Below are positions 6,327 to 17,084 of a DNA stretch of 32,082 bases, in pieces (the first letter of the stretch is position 1; every line of letters begins with the position of its first letter). The stretch spans positions 2,139 through 34,220 of the forward strand of contig PLED01000018.1 of assembly GCA_003136355.1 (NCBI GenBank). The letters are read 5' to 3'. The notes under the pieces are model-generated. The model made no database searches. It saw only the letters and a program-made list of their open reading frames with translations, and was not told the origin of the DNA. The translations under genes were made by a program, and so were the position numbers. This DNA is from Vulcanimicrobiota bacterium (lineage in GTDB: Bacteria > Vulcanimicrobiota > Vulcanimicrobiia > Vulcanimicrobiales > Vulcanimicrobiaceae).

Positions 6327-7811
6327 ATGCGGCGCTTCCTGGCGCTTGCAACGGTGGTTGCGGTACTTGCGGGTTGCGGCGGAGGCAGCACGAGCATTCC
6401 GGGACCGGCGCCGGGACCGACCACAACGCCGCCCGGCCCGCTGATCCAGCACGTCGTCGTAGTCATGCAAGAGAACCGCACGTTCGACGGTGTTTTCCAG
6501 GGCTATCCCGGATCGAATACCGTGAGCTCAGGAGTCGATTCAAAGGGCATCACGCGCACGCTGGTGCCGGTCAGTCTTGCCAATCCCGTTGACATCAATC
6601 ACCTGCGGGTGCAATTCCTGGAAGATTATCATAACGGAGCGATGGATAACTTCGATAAGGAGATATTCACTTTCTGCGGCGTTCCTTTGTCGGGCTGCAC
6701 GTGTCCGTCGAACGATCAGCTGAACGATCCGTCTTGTTGGGTCATCGGTACGCATTTCTATCCATCGGGATCGACGGACCCGGGCAAAAATCCCGACGGC
6801 AACAGTTTTCCGCTGGCGTACTCGTACGTGCCGAGAACGGAAGTGCAGCCGTACTGGGATATGGCGGCGCAGTATGCGATCGGCGACAATTTCTTTCCAT
6901 CCAACAACGGGCCGAGTTACGTCTCGCATCAGTTCATGATCGCCGGAGAGTCCGGCCACGTCGCCGAGATACCCAGCGACTTCAATCAAACGTGGGGATG
7001 CGACGCGCCGGCGCCGACGACTACGGCAGTCTTACAACTCGTCAACCCGCCGCCGGCTTACTTTCCGTTTCCGACGCAGTTCGGAATGGAATTACCGGGG
7101 CCGTTCCCATGCTTCTCGTACAGCACGATCGCCACGCAACTCGACAACAAGGGCATATCGTGGGGATTCTACTCGCCGACGATCGGTTTGAACTTGGGCG
7201 ACATCTGGTCAGCGTTTGACGTGATCTATCCGGTGCGGTTCGGCGCCGATTGGGTGCGCAACATCAAATCGCCTGAGAGTACGTTTTTTAACGACGTTTC
7301 CAGCGGCAACCTTCCGCAAGTGTCGTGGGTCATGCCGTCCTTCTTGAACTCCGATCACGCCGGCTCGCAAAGCACCACGGGACCGCAATGGGTTGCCAAT
7401 ATCGTCAATGCGATCGGCAAGAGCAAGTACTGGAACAACACGGCGATCATCATCATGTACGACGACTGGGGCGGCTGGTACGATCACGTCGTGCCGCCGC
7501 AGTACGCCGACGCGCGCACCGGCGCGTATGAAGGCTTGGGCATTCGCACGCCGCTGATCGTCGTGTCGCCGTACTCCAAACACAATTACGTCTCGCACGC
7601 GCAGCACGAAGTTGCCAGCAGCCTGCACTTCATCGAAAAGATCTTCGGGCTAACATCGATTCAAACGTATACCGCAGACGTGCGCGCCGATGCGCTTGAC
7701 GACATGTTCGACTTTACGCAATCGCCGTCGGTCTTCAAACCGATCTCAACGACGCTGACGGTAACCGCCATCATGCATCAGAAGCCCCCGACCGAACCCG
7801 CCGACTATTAG
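6327..7811 (+). CDS. Lipoprotein phosphoesterase, phospholipase C / acid phosphatase AcpA family
   Basis: A predicted lipoprotein (signal MRRFLALATVVAVLAGC, lipobox Cys17) followed by a Pro/Gly linker and a catalytic domain of the phosphoesterase family (PF04185), whose members hydrolyse phosphodiesters or phosphomonoesters outside the cytoplasm. Family motifs are VVVMQENRTFD (Glu49-Asn50, metal-binding type), GDNFFPSNNGPSYVSHQFMIAGES in the middle, SDHAGSQSTTGPQWVANIVNAIG, and YDDWGGWYDHVVPP near residue 382 with the paired Asp of the active site. Several cysteines around 120-135 and 220-260 suggest disulfides. A GTG at 6318 overlapping the dnaN stop would add only three residues. The gene lies between dnaN and recF, where no such enzyme is normally found; substrate unknown. 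Confidence 0.85.
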   Translation: MRRFLALATVVAVLAGCGGGSTSIPGPAPGPTTTPPGPLIQHVVVVMQENRTFDGVFQGYPGSNTVSSGVDSKGITRTLVPVSLANPVDINHLRVQFLEDYHNGAMDNFDKEIFTFCGVPLSGCTCPSNDQLNDPSCWVIGTHFYPSGSTDPGKNPDGNSFPLAYSYVPRTEVQPYWDMAAQYAIGDNFFPSNNGPSYVSHQFMIAGESGHVAEIPSDFNQTWGCDAPAPTTTAVLQLVNPPPAYFPFPTQFGMELPGPFPCFSYSTIATQLDNKGISWGFYSPTIGLNLGDIWSAFDVIYPVRFGADWVRNIKSPESTFFNDVSSGNLPQVSWVMPSFLNSDHAGSQSTTGPQWVANIVNAIGKSKYWNNTAIIIMYDDWGGWYDHVVPPQYADARTGAYEGLGIRTPLIVVSPYSKHNYVSHAQHEVASSLHFIEKIFGLTSIQTYTADVRADALDDMFDFTQSPSVFKPISTTLTVTAIMHQKPPTEPADY

Positions 7812-8912
7812 GCTGGATTCGCTCACGCTCTCGAACGTGCGCAACTACGCGCACCTCGAGCTGCAGCCGGCGCCCGGATTGAACGTCTTCGTTGGAGCGA
7901 ATGCGCAAGGTAAGAGCAATTTGCTCGAAGCGATCTCGCTGCTCGGAACGGGGAAATCTTTTCGCACGAGCCGGGAGCGCGATCTGATCCGCGACGGGTT
8001 CGAACTCGCGACCATATCCGGCGAAGCGCACGTAAAGGCGGGGGCAATCCGTTTAGGCTGTACGCTCACCGCCACGCCGCGCGGCTCGCGCAAGCTCTAC
8101 ACGGTGAACAGCCGCAGCGTGCGGTACGCGACCTTTCTGGGGAGTTTGCGCGTCGTGAGCTTCGTGCCGGCGGATTTGCACCTGGTCGACGGGCCACCGT
8201 CGATGCGGCGATCCTTTCTGAACAGCGCGCTCGCGCAGGAGCAAAAAGCATACTACCGTGATTTGGCGCGCTATCAGAAAGCGGTCATGCAAAAGACCGC
8301 GCTGCTGCGCTCCGATGGCCCGGCGGACCCGGAGCTGCTGAAGATCTACGACGAGACGCTGGTAACGGCGGGCACCGCGCTGATGCTCGCGCGCAATCAT
8401 TTCGTGCGCTCGCTCGGAGCCGCCGCATCGAAAGTGCACGCGCGCTGGAGCGACGGGCGCGAGCACCTGGAGCTGACCTACCGTCCGAACGTTGCGTTCG
8501 AAGCGGAAACCGAAGATTCGATCGCCGGCAGCTTTCAGGAACGTTTGCGCGCCGGCGCGGAACAAGAACGGTTGCGCAGGGTCGCGCTCGTCGGCCCGCA
8601 CCGCGACGATCTCGCGCTCGATTTGGATGGACGCTCGCTCGCGGCATTCGGCTCTCAGGGTCAGCAGCGGACGGCGGTACTTGCCGTCAAGGTTGGCGAA
8701 TATGCCGTCATGCACGAACGCTCGGGCGAAGCCCCGCTCTTGCTGCTCGACGACGTTCTTTCCGAACTCGATCCGCAGCGTGCCCGCGCATTCTTGGAAG
8801 GCGTCGGCGAATTCGAACAGGCGTTTATCACTGCCACTCAGCTTCCGGGCGCGCTCGCCTTGGCATCAGTCTACGAGATCCGCGACGCCCGCGTCGAGTC
8901 CGGCTCGATCTG

Positions 8913-8913
<1 letters not shown>
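7807..8913 (+). CDS. recF: DNA replication and repair protein RecF (probable ATT start)
   Basis: SMC-like ATPase acting with RecO and RecR to load RecA at gaps. Features: Walker A GANAQGKSN (Lys36), the family phrase GTGKSFRTSRERDLIR, the ABC-type signature FGSQGQQRTAVLA and Walker B LLLLDDVLSELD. The first standard start codon is GTG at 7837, but that would remove the first conserved beta-strand. In-frame codons upstream encode IRLDSLTLSNVRNYAHLEL, which aligns with RecF N-termini from the first residue if ATT at 7807 is read as Met. ATT overlaps the preceding TAG (ATTAG), as ATGA would. CTG at 7813 is the other option. With ATT the protein has 368 residues. Confidence 0.93.
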
Positions 8914-11631
<2,718 letters not shown>

Positions 11632-11634
11632 GTC

Positions 11635-11650
11635 CCCCGCGATTGCGGGG
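11635..11650 (+). terminator. Small GC hairpin after gyrB, possible weak terminator
   Basis: CCCCGC and GCGGGG pair perfectly around GATT, starting 4 bases after the gyrB stop. The following CTTCCGCC is not a T-run, so it does not meet the usual intrinsic terminator rule. It is the only obvious structure separating the replication genes from the envelope genes. Confidence 0.35.
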
Positions 11651-11692
11651 CTTCCGCCAACGTTAGGGGTATAACTGGCCGCGGAGGGACCT

Positions 11693-14600
11693 TTGCGCAA
11701 AGGGATCTGGACCGCAGCCGCAGCGCTGGTGCTCGCGGCAATTGCGGTGGTCGTCATTTTCCACAACAGCGTGACGCGCGTCACGGTGAGTGCCCTTTCG
11801 GGCATTGCGACCGGCTATTCGATCCAGATGAAGGACCTTCGCTACGGCGGCGGTCACGCCGCACTCGTTGGCGTGCACATCTCGCGAAACGGACAGACTG
11901 TGCTCGACGCCGATCGCATCGACGTGTTCTACAGCTTGCGCGATCTGTTGCCCGGCAGCAAGCACCGTTTCGGACTGCTGTCCGTAACGATCGATCGTCC
12001 TTACATCACGCTGATCCACAATCAGAACGGCACCTATAACATCGCGCTGCCTCCGAGCGCCGCGGCCGGACCCGCGCACCGCCAGCACCCCAACGCGGTT
12101 CCGATGCAGATGACGCTGCGCATTCGCGACGGACGCGCCTCCCTGATCGATCAATACCGCTATTATAAGGAAAGCCGGCTGCAGCGCGTCGACCACATCA
12201 ACGTCGACCTGAGCCTGAACACGGTGAAGGTCACGCACTATGTCGCCACCGGCGATCTGGAAGATGCCGGTACGCAGCCGTTTCGCGCCGTCGGGACCGT
12301 CGATTACATCAAAGGGTACGCGCTGCACCACGTGCAGGTGCGGGCGATTCCCATCCAAACGATCGGCAATTACTTCATCGATTCGCCGGCCGCGCGTTTG
12401 TTGGGAGGCGTGGTGCGCGGCATGGACGTGCGCATGTACGCCTTCGACGTCAAGCCCAACGAAACGACCGCCTATCACATCATCGGCGCCGGATACATGG
12501 CCAAGGGGTCGATGCAAGTGCGCGGGCTCGACTCGCCCATTCTCAACCTCGATGGACCGATCAATATTTTCGACGGCGGTTTTGCCGCACAGCACCTGAC
12601 CGCGACCGTGGGTCACATTCCGATCCTGATCGCCGGCGGCATCTTCGATTTTCGCCGTCCGCAATTTCGCCTAGGATTTGAGGGGCGCGGCGACTTGCGT
12701 TATCTCAAAGAGATCGCCGGTTTCGCCAAAGGCTTGCCGGTGTACGGCGCCCTGCGAATCCACGCGCTGATCGAAGGGAACATCGATAACCCGCTGCTGT
12801 GGATCGGCTTCGATGGAAAACGCTTCAACTACCAGGCCGTGCCGATCGATAATCCGCGCGGCATGGTCGCTTTATATGGAAGCGACTTGGTCATTTTGCC
12901 GTTCCACGGTGAGTACAGCGGCATGAGCCTTCACGTGCAAGGCACGCTGCAGCTCGGCAAGCAGGTTCGCTCGACGCTGATCCTCCACGCGTTCGGCTCG
13001 TCGAACAGGCTGCCGTACATAGGTGCGCTGGTTGCCGACCAAACGATCAACGCCGAGGCGCTGCTCAGCGGGACGGATCTGAAGATCAACGGTCGCGGAT
13101 ACCTCGTCTCGCTGAGTCATCCCGACGACATCAACGGATTTTACAACATCGATCAAAACGGCGCGGGCACATTCGGTCCCGTCTCCGTAAGGACCGCCGC
13201 GGGTGGCACGCTCGTCGCCGCCTTTGCCTTGGACCGGCCGCATGGAAACAGCGCGTTCTGGGCGTCGGTTGACAACGTGCGCCTCCTCCAGCCGTCACCG
13301 GTAGGGTTGCCGGGCGTTCAGATTCCGGAACTTCCGCCGATCGATGCGCACATCGTGCAAGCAAACATCGCGGGTACCGGTTCGGCCGCGAACGCCGTCA
13401 TCGGCGGATCGGTCGACATGGCGCCCGCGCTCATCTCAGGCGTGCCGTTCGACAGCATTCACGCGCAGTTTGCCGGTCCGTTTGCCAGCGCGGAGATAAG
13501 TGCGGTGCGCGCCAGCGGACCGTGGGGCACTTTTGACGGACGCGGATCCTTCGCGCCTTCGGCTCTCATCGCGCGCGGCAACTACTCCGGAACTCTGCAA
13601 GGGCTGCGCCCATTCATCGGCAACTTCCCGGCGCAGGGATCGATCGACGGCCCGGTCGGCATCGCGATCGCGCAAGGCAAAATCTACGTGCAGGCGGAGA
13701 ACGCGCAGCTGCGCGGCGCAACGATCCGCGGCATTCCGGTGCAAAGCATCTCGGGCACGATGGCTTACGATCGGGGCGTCCTGCGCATCTACTCGGCGCA
13801 AGCACGCGCAGCCGGGGGAGATATCGTCGCGGCGGGATCATTCAATACGTCGTCGTCATCCGCGCCGTCGCGTATGGCGATCGCCACCACGCAGCTCGAC
13901 GCCGGCATGCTCAGAGATCTCGGCGTACCCGTCAGCGGCGGATCGCTGGTCGCATTCGGTGCGATCATGCCCGGTCCGGGCATTCCCGGAATCGATGCGG
14001 GCGTCGTTTTGCAGAACAGCACGGCGGCCGGTTACGGTCCGTTTTCGGCTAGCGCGGAAATCGGCATCGCAAACGACACGCTGCAAGTACGCAATGGCTT
14101 AGCCGCATTGGGTACGACGTTCGCCGACGTGAACGGCGCGATCGGCGGCCTGACCTCAGGTTCGCCGCAATACGATCTGCGCGCTCAAGTGCCGGTGGGG
14201 AATATTTCGGAAGTCGCGCGCATCGCGCACGTGCCGACGTATCGCGCGGATGGCAGTTTCGTTGCCGACGTGAACGTCGCAGGCACGGGCAGCAATCCGT
14301 CGATAACGGGTTCGGTCGGCGTGCCGGTCGGCGAGATCAACGGGTTGGGATTTTCCGACGCGGCCGGACAAATTTCCGCGAGCCGTAGCGGGGTCGCGGT
14401 GCGCGACGGCACCGTGCAAGTCGTGACCACCAAGGCCGCGTTCTCTGCGAGCGTCGCCAAAGGCGAGACCGCGTTTTCGCTGCAGTCGCACGGCGCCGAT
14501 CTCTCCGATTTCAACGACTACTTCGACACCGGCGACACGCTCGCTGGTCACGGGAACTTGAATTTGGCGTTCGCGCAGTACGGCGGTTTGGTCTTCACCT

Positions 14601-16951
14601 CGGGCGACATCGGCGTAACAGCCCTGCGGTACAGGCGTTTTCCGATCGGCGACACGTACGCGCACTGGACCAGCTTGCGCGACATCCTGCAGCTCAACGT
14701 CGCCGTCGGCGGCAGTCACGGACGCTTGCGAGCCGCCGGTACGATCGCGTTCGCGCACACGGCCGGTCTCGCGTCGCTGATCACGAAATCCCGCTACCAC
14801 ATCTCGGGCACACTCAGCGACATCGATCTCGGCACCTGGTTGCCGGCATTCGGATTTCCGCAGGCGCCGGTTACGGGACGCATTAACGGTAACGTCGCCG
14901 TGAGCGGCGCGTACCCGCACTTAGGGTTGACCGGAAATGCGACGATCATGCAAGGCACGCTCGGACCGTTGCCGATAGAAAGCGGAGCACTCTCGGTGCG
15001 ATCGTCCGGCGACCGGATCGACGTGACGCGCCTCACCCTCGCGCTGCCGGCGCTCGACGCGAACGGTTCGGGCAGTTTCGGCTTCGCGCCGACGTCGCCG
15101 CTGGATCTCACCGTGCACGCGGTGACGAACGATCTGCCCCGGCTCGTCGCGCAAGCGACGAAGAAACACATCGACGTCACGGGGCGGCTCGAAACCACGC
15201 TGCACTTCAACGGAACGTTTCGCAACCCGGCCATTTCGGCGGCGGTCGCCGGCACAGGCGTGAACGCTTACGGCATCGTCATGCCGTTGCTGATCGGACA
15301 AGTCGCGCTGCGCGGTAACGATTTGGTCGTTCGCAACGCGGAGTTCAGCTTTGTCAAAGGCAGCGCGGCGATCGCGGGATCGCTGCCGATCGAGTTGTCG
15401 CCGTTCACGTTGGGACCGCCGTCCGCTCCCGTTTCGATGGACTTTCTCGCCAACCACGTCGACCTTTCGTCGTTCAGCGCGTTTCTCGGAAACCAAACGA
15501 AGCTCGGCGGAACGCTGACCGGGCACATGGGCGTTTCGGGAACCGTCGGCGATCCGCGGATCTTAGGGCAGCTCGCCGTGGCCGGCGGATCGTACAGCAG
15601 CGCGATCGAAACGACGCCGATCACGAACACCGTCGCGCAAATGACGTTTTTAGGAACGCACGCGACGCTCGACCGCCTGCAAGCCAGTCCTGGAACGGGC
15701 ACGCTCACCGGTTCCGGCAGACTCGATTTCGGCGGCGGAATTCATGGCGGCCCGCTCGGCTATTCGATCGCGGTGAAGACGATGCGCGCGCAATTGAATC
15801 TTCCGGAGTACGGAACGTACACGTTGACGTCGGCGGCGACGCTCGCACGCGTGCCGGGACGTTTGGCGACGCTAACCGGCACTGCGAACATCACCGACTC
15901 CACGGTGCCTTTCGCCGCCTTCCTCAAATTCGGCGGAGGACCGGCAACAACGCCCGGATCGACCGCCGTTGCGCAAGGGCCGCCGTTCAATCTGGGTTTC
16001 AATCTGGCAATCACCGCCGGGAAGAACGTGCGCGTGCGCGGCGGAGGCGCGGGCATCTTCGGTCTGGATATCGCCGGACAAGGCTCGGTCTTGCTGGCGG
16101 GAACGCTTTTGCAGCCGACGCTTTCGGGTGAATTCAATTCGGCGGGCGGAACGCTCACCTATATCGATCATGCGTTCAAAGTCCGCACCGGAACGGTCAC
16201 GTTCAATCCGGCCAACGGCGTGATTCCCGACATCTACGCGATCGGGACGACGCACGTCACCAATCCCGATCCCAACAGTCAGCGCAATCCCACCGGCTCC
16301 GCTGACATCACGGTTACCGTCAACGGCCCGGTCACGAGTCCGCACATCGCGTTCGAGTCCGATCCGGCGGGCTACAACGAGCAGCAGATCATCGCGCTGC
16401 TTCTGCCCTTCGGCAACTTGATCGGCCCCATTCAATTCAGCGATACCGGCGTTCCGGTGCCGCCCGGGCAACTGAACGGCGCGCCGCCGCCCGGCATCTC
16501 GACCGGGTTGCTCCCGCCGAACCTCTACGTGCGCCGCGAGAACGGCGTGCTCACGATCGGACAGGAAGCGTTCAATATCTTCAACGCCCAATTCGTCAGC
16601 GGTCTGCTGGCGCCGATCGAAAACGCGCTCGGCACGAACCTGGGGCTGACCGACGTCAATCTCACTCTGGATTACACGGGCAATTTCGGCGTCAATTTCC
16701 GGCGGCTGCTGGCCAAGAATTTCTACGCGCTCTACGGCACGACGCTGGGCGTCCCCGTCCGGCAGTCGTTCGGCTTCGTCTACCAGCCCAACACGTTCAC
16801 GTCGGCCCAGTTCACGATGTTCATGCAGCAGGGGCCGACGCCGCTCTTTCAGGCAGGCACCCCTGTCCTCCAGACCAACCAGCGCGCCGCCACCGGGCAA
16901 CCCTTGCAAGGGACCAACGGCTTCACGTTCCTTTACCAGAGGCTGTTCTAG
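11693..16951 (+). CDS. tamB: TamB-like translocation and assembly module protein (DUF490)
   Basis: Very large (1752-residue) envelope protein of the TamB/AsmA-like family: long beta-rich periplasmic proteins anchored in the inner membrane that span to the outer membrane and are implicated in outer-membrane protein assembly and phospholipid transport. It starts with a membrane anchor (about 5-25, TAAAALVLAAIAVVVIF), continues as repetitive beta-strand modules in which GTGSNPSITGSV- and VSGTVGDPRILGQL-like phrases recur, and ends with a DUF490 domain (about 1380-1752; GQGSVLLAGTLLQPTLSGEF, then NEQQIIALLLPFG). The last residues are YQRLF, resembling a C-terminal beta-signal. TTG is the start, supported by GGAGGGA 4-10 bases upstream. 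Its neighbour is the Omp85 protein, the expected partner. Confidence 0.9.
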   Translation: MRKGIWTAAAALVLAAIAVVVIFHNSVTRVTVSALSGIATGYSIQMKDLRYGGGHAALVGVHISRNGQTVLDADRIDVFYSLRDLLPGSKHRFGLLSVTIDRPYITLIHNQNGTYNIALPPSAAAGPAHRQHPNAVPMQMTLRIRDGRASLIDQYRYYKESRLQRVDHINVDLSLNTVKVTHYVATGDLEDAGTQPFRAVGTVDYIKGYALHHVQVRAIPIQTIGNYFIDSPAARLLGGVVRGMDVRMYAFDVKPNETTAYHIIGAGYMAKGSMQVRGLDSPILNLDGPINIFDGGFAAQHLTATVGHIPILIAGGIFDFRRPQFRLGFEGRGDLRYLKEIAGFAKGLPVYGALRIHALIEGNIDNPLLWIGFDGKRFNYQAVPIDNPRGMVALYGSDLVILPFHGEYSGMSLHVQGTLQLGKQVRSTLILHAFGSSNRLPYIGALVADQTINAEALLSGTDLKINGRGYLVSLSHPDDINGFYNIDQNGAGTFGPVSVRTAAGGTLVAAFALDRPHGNSAFWASVDNVRLLQPSPVGLPGVQIPELPPIDAHIVQANIAGTGSAANAVIGGSVDMAPALISGVPFDSIHAQFAGPFASAEISAVRASGPWGTFDGRGSFAPSALIARGNYSGTLQGLRPFIGNFPAQGSIDGPVGIAIAQGKIYVQAENAQLRGATIRGIPVQSISGTMAYDRGVLRIYSAQARAAGGDIVAAGSFNTSSSSAPSRMAIATTQLDAGMLRDLGVPVSGGSLVAFGAIMPGPGIPGIDAGVVLQNSTAAGYGPFSASAEIGIANDTLQVRNGLAALGTTFADVNGAIGGLTSGSPQYDLRAQVPVGNISEVARIAHVPTYRADGSFVADVNVAGTGSNPSITGSVGVPVGEINGLGFSDAAGQISASRSGVAVRDGTVQVVTTKAAFSASVAKGETAFSLQSHGADLSDFNDYFDTGDTLAGHGNLNLAFAQYGGLVFTSGDIGVTALRYRRFPIGDTYAHWTSLRDILQLNVAVGGSHGRLRAAGTIAFAHTAGLASLITKSRYHISGTLSDIDLGTWLPAFGFPQAPVTGRINGNVAVSGAYPHLGLTGNATIMQGTLGPLPIESGALSVRSSGDRIDVTRLTLALPALDANGSGSFGFAPTSPLDLTVHAVTNDLPRLVAQATKKHIDVTGRLETTLHFNGTFRNPAISAAVAGTGVNAYGIVMPLLIGQVALRGNDLVVRNAEFSFVKGSAAIAGSLPIELSPFTLGPPSAPVSMDFLANHVDLSSFSAFLGNQTKLGGTLTGHMGVSGTVGDPRILGQLAVAGGSYSSAIETTPITNTVAQMTFLGTHATLDRLQASPGTGTLTGSGRLDFGGGIHGGPLGYSIAVKTMRAQLNLPEYGTYTLTSAATLARVPGRLATLTGTANITDSTVPFAAFLKFGGGPATTPGSTAVAQGPPFNLGFNLAITAGKNVRVRGGGAGIFGLDIAGQGSVLLAGTLLQPTLSGEFNSAGGTLTYIDHAFKVRTGTVTFNPANGVIPDIYAIGTTHVTNPDPNSQRNPTGSADITVTVNGPVTSPHIAFESDPAGYNEQQIIALLLPFGNLIGPIQFSDTGVPVPPGQLNGAPPPGISTGLLPPNLYVRRENGVLTIGQEAFNIFNAQFVSGLLAPIENALGTNLGLTDVNLTLDYTGNFGVNFRRLLAKNFYALYGTTLGVPVRQSFGFVYQPNTFTSAQFTMFMQQGPTPLFQAGTPVLQTNQRAATGQPLQGTNGFTFLYQRLF

Positions 16952-17084
16952 GCATGCCCGGCAAGGATGGTAACGGGTGTTCTCGAACAGGCGGGGCGGG
17001 CCGAAACGGCGCGGGCGGCGGACGCGTTACGGAGCTGACGCCACGAGCGTTAGACCACTCGTACTCTCAAGGAAGATATTGTTG
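16952..17084 (+). other. tamB-bamA intergenic segment
   Basis: 133 bases between the tamB stop and the bamA ATG. The only clear element is the AAGGAAG ribosome-binding site at 17069-17075. I found no convincing sigma70 promoter or terminator, so cotranscription with tamB is possible. Confidence 0.4.

Noticed and set aside
11635-11650. Strong terminator between gyrB and tamB
   Set aside because: The six-pair hairpin lacks a T-run; kept only as a weak candidate, so read-through is not excluded.
15872-16909. 345-codon open frame on the minus strand inside tamB (and similar ones at 11663-12664 and 14156-14920)
   Set aside because: Antisense shadow of a long GC-rich gene; low-complexity Arg-rich translation, no ribosome-binding site, no recognisable fold.
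16977-17084. Longer bamA start 36 codons upstream
   Set aside because: The extra residues are Arg/Gly-rich and precede a good signal peptide; ATG 17085 has its own AAGGAAG site.
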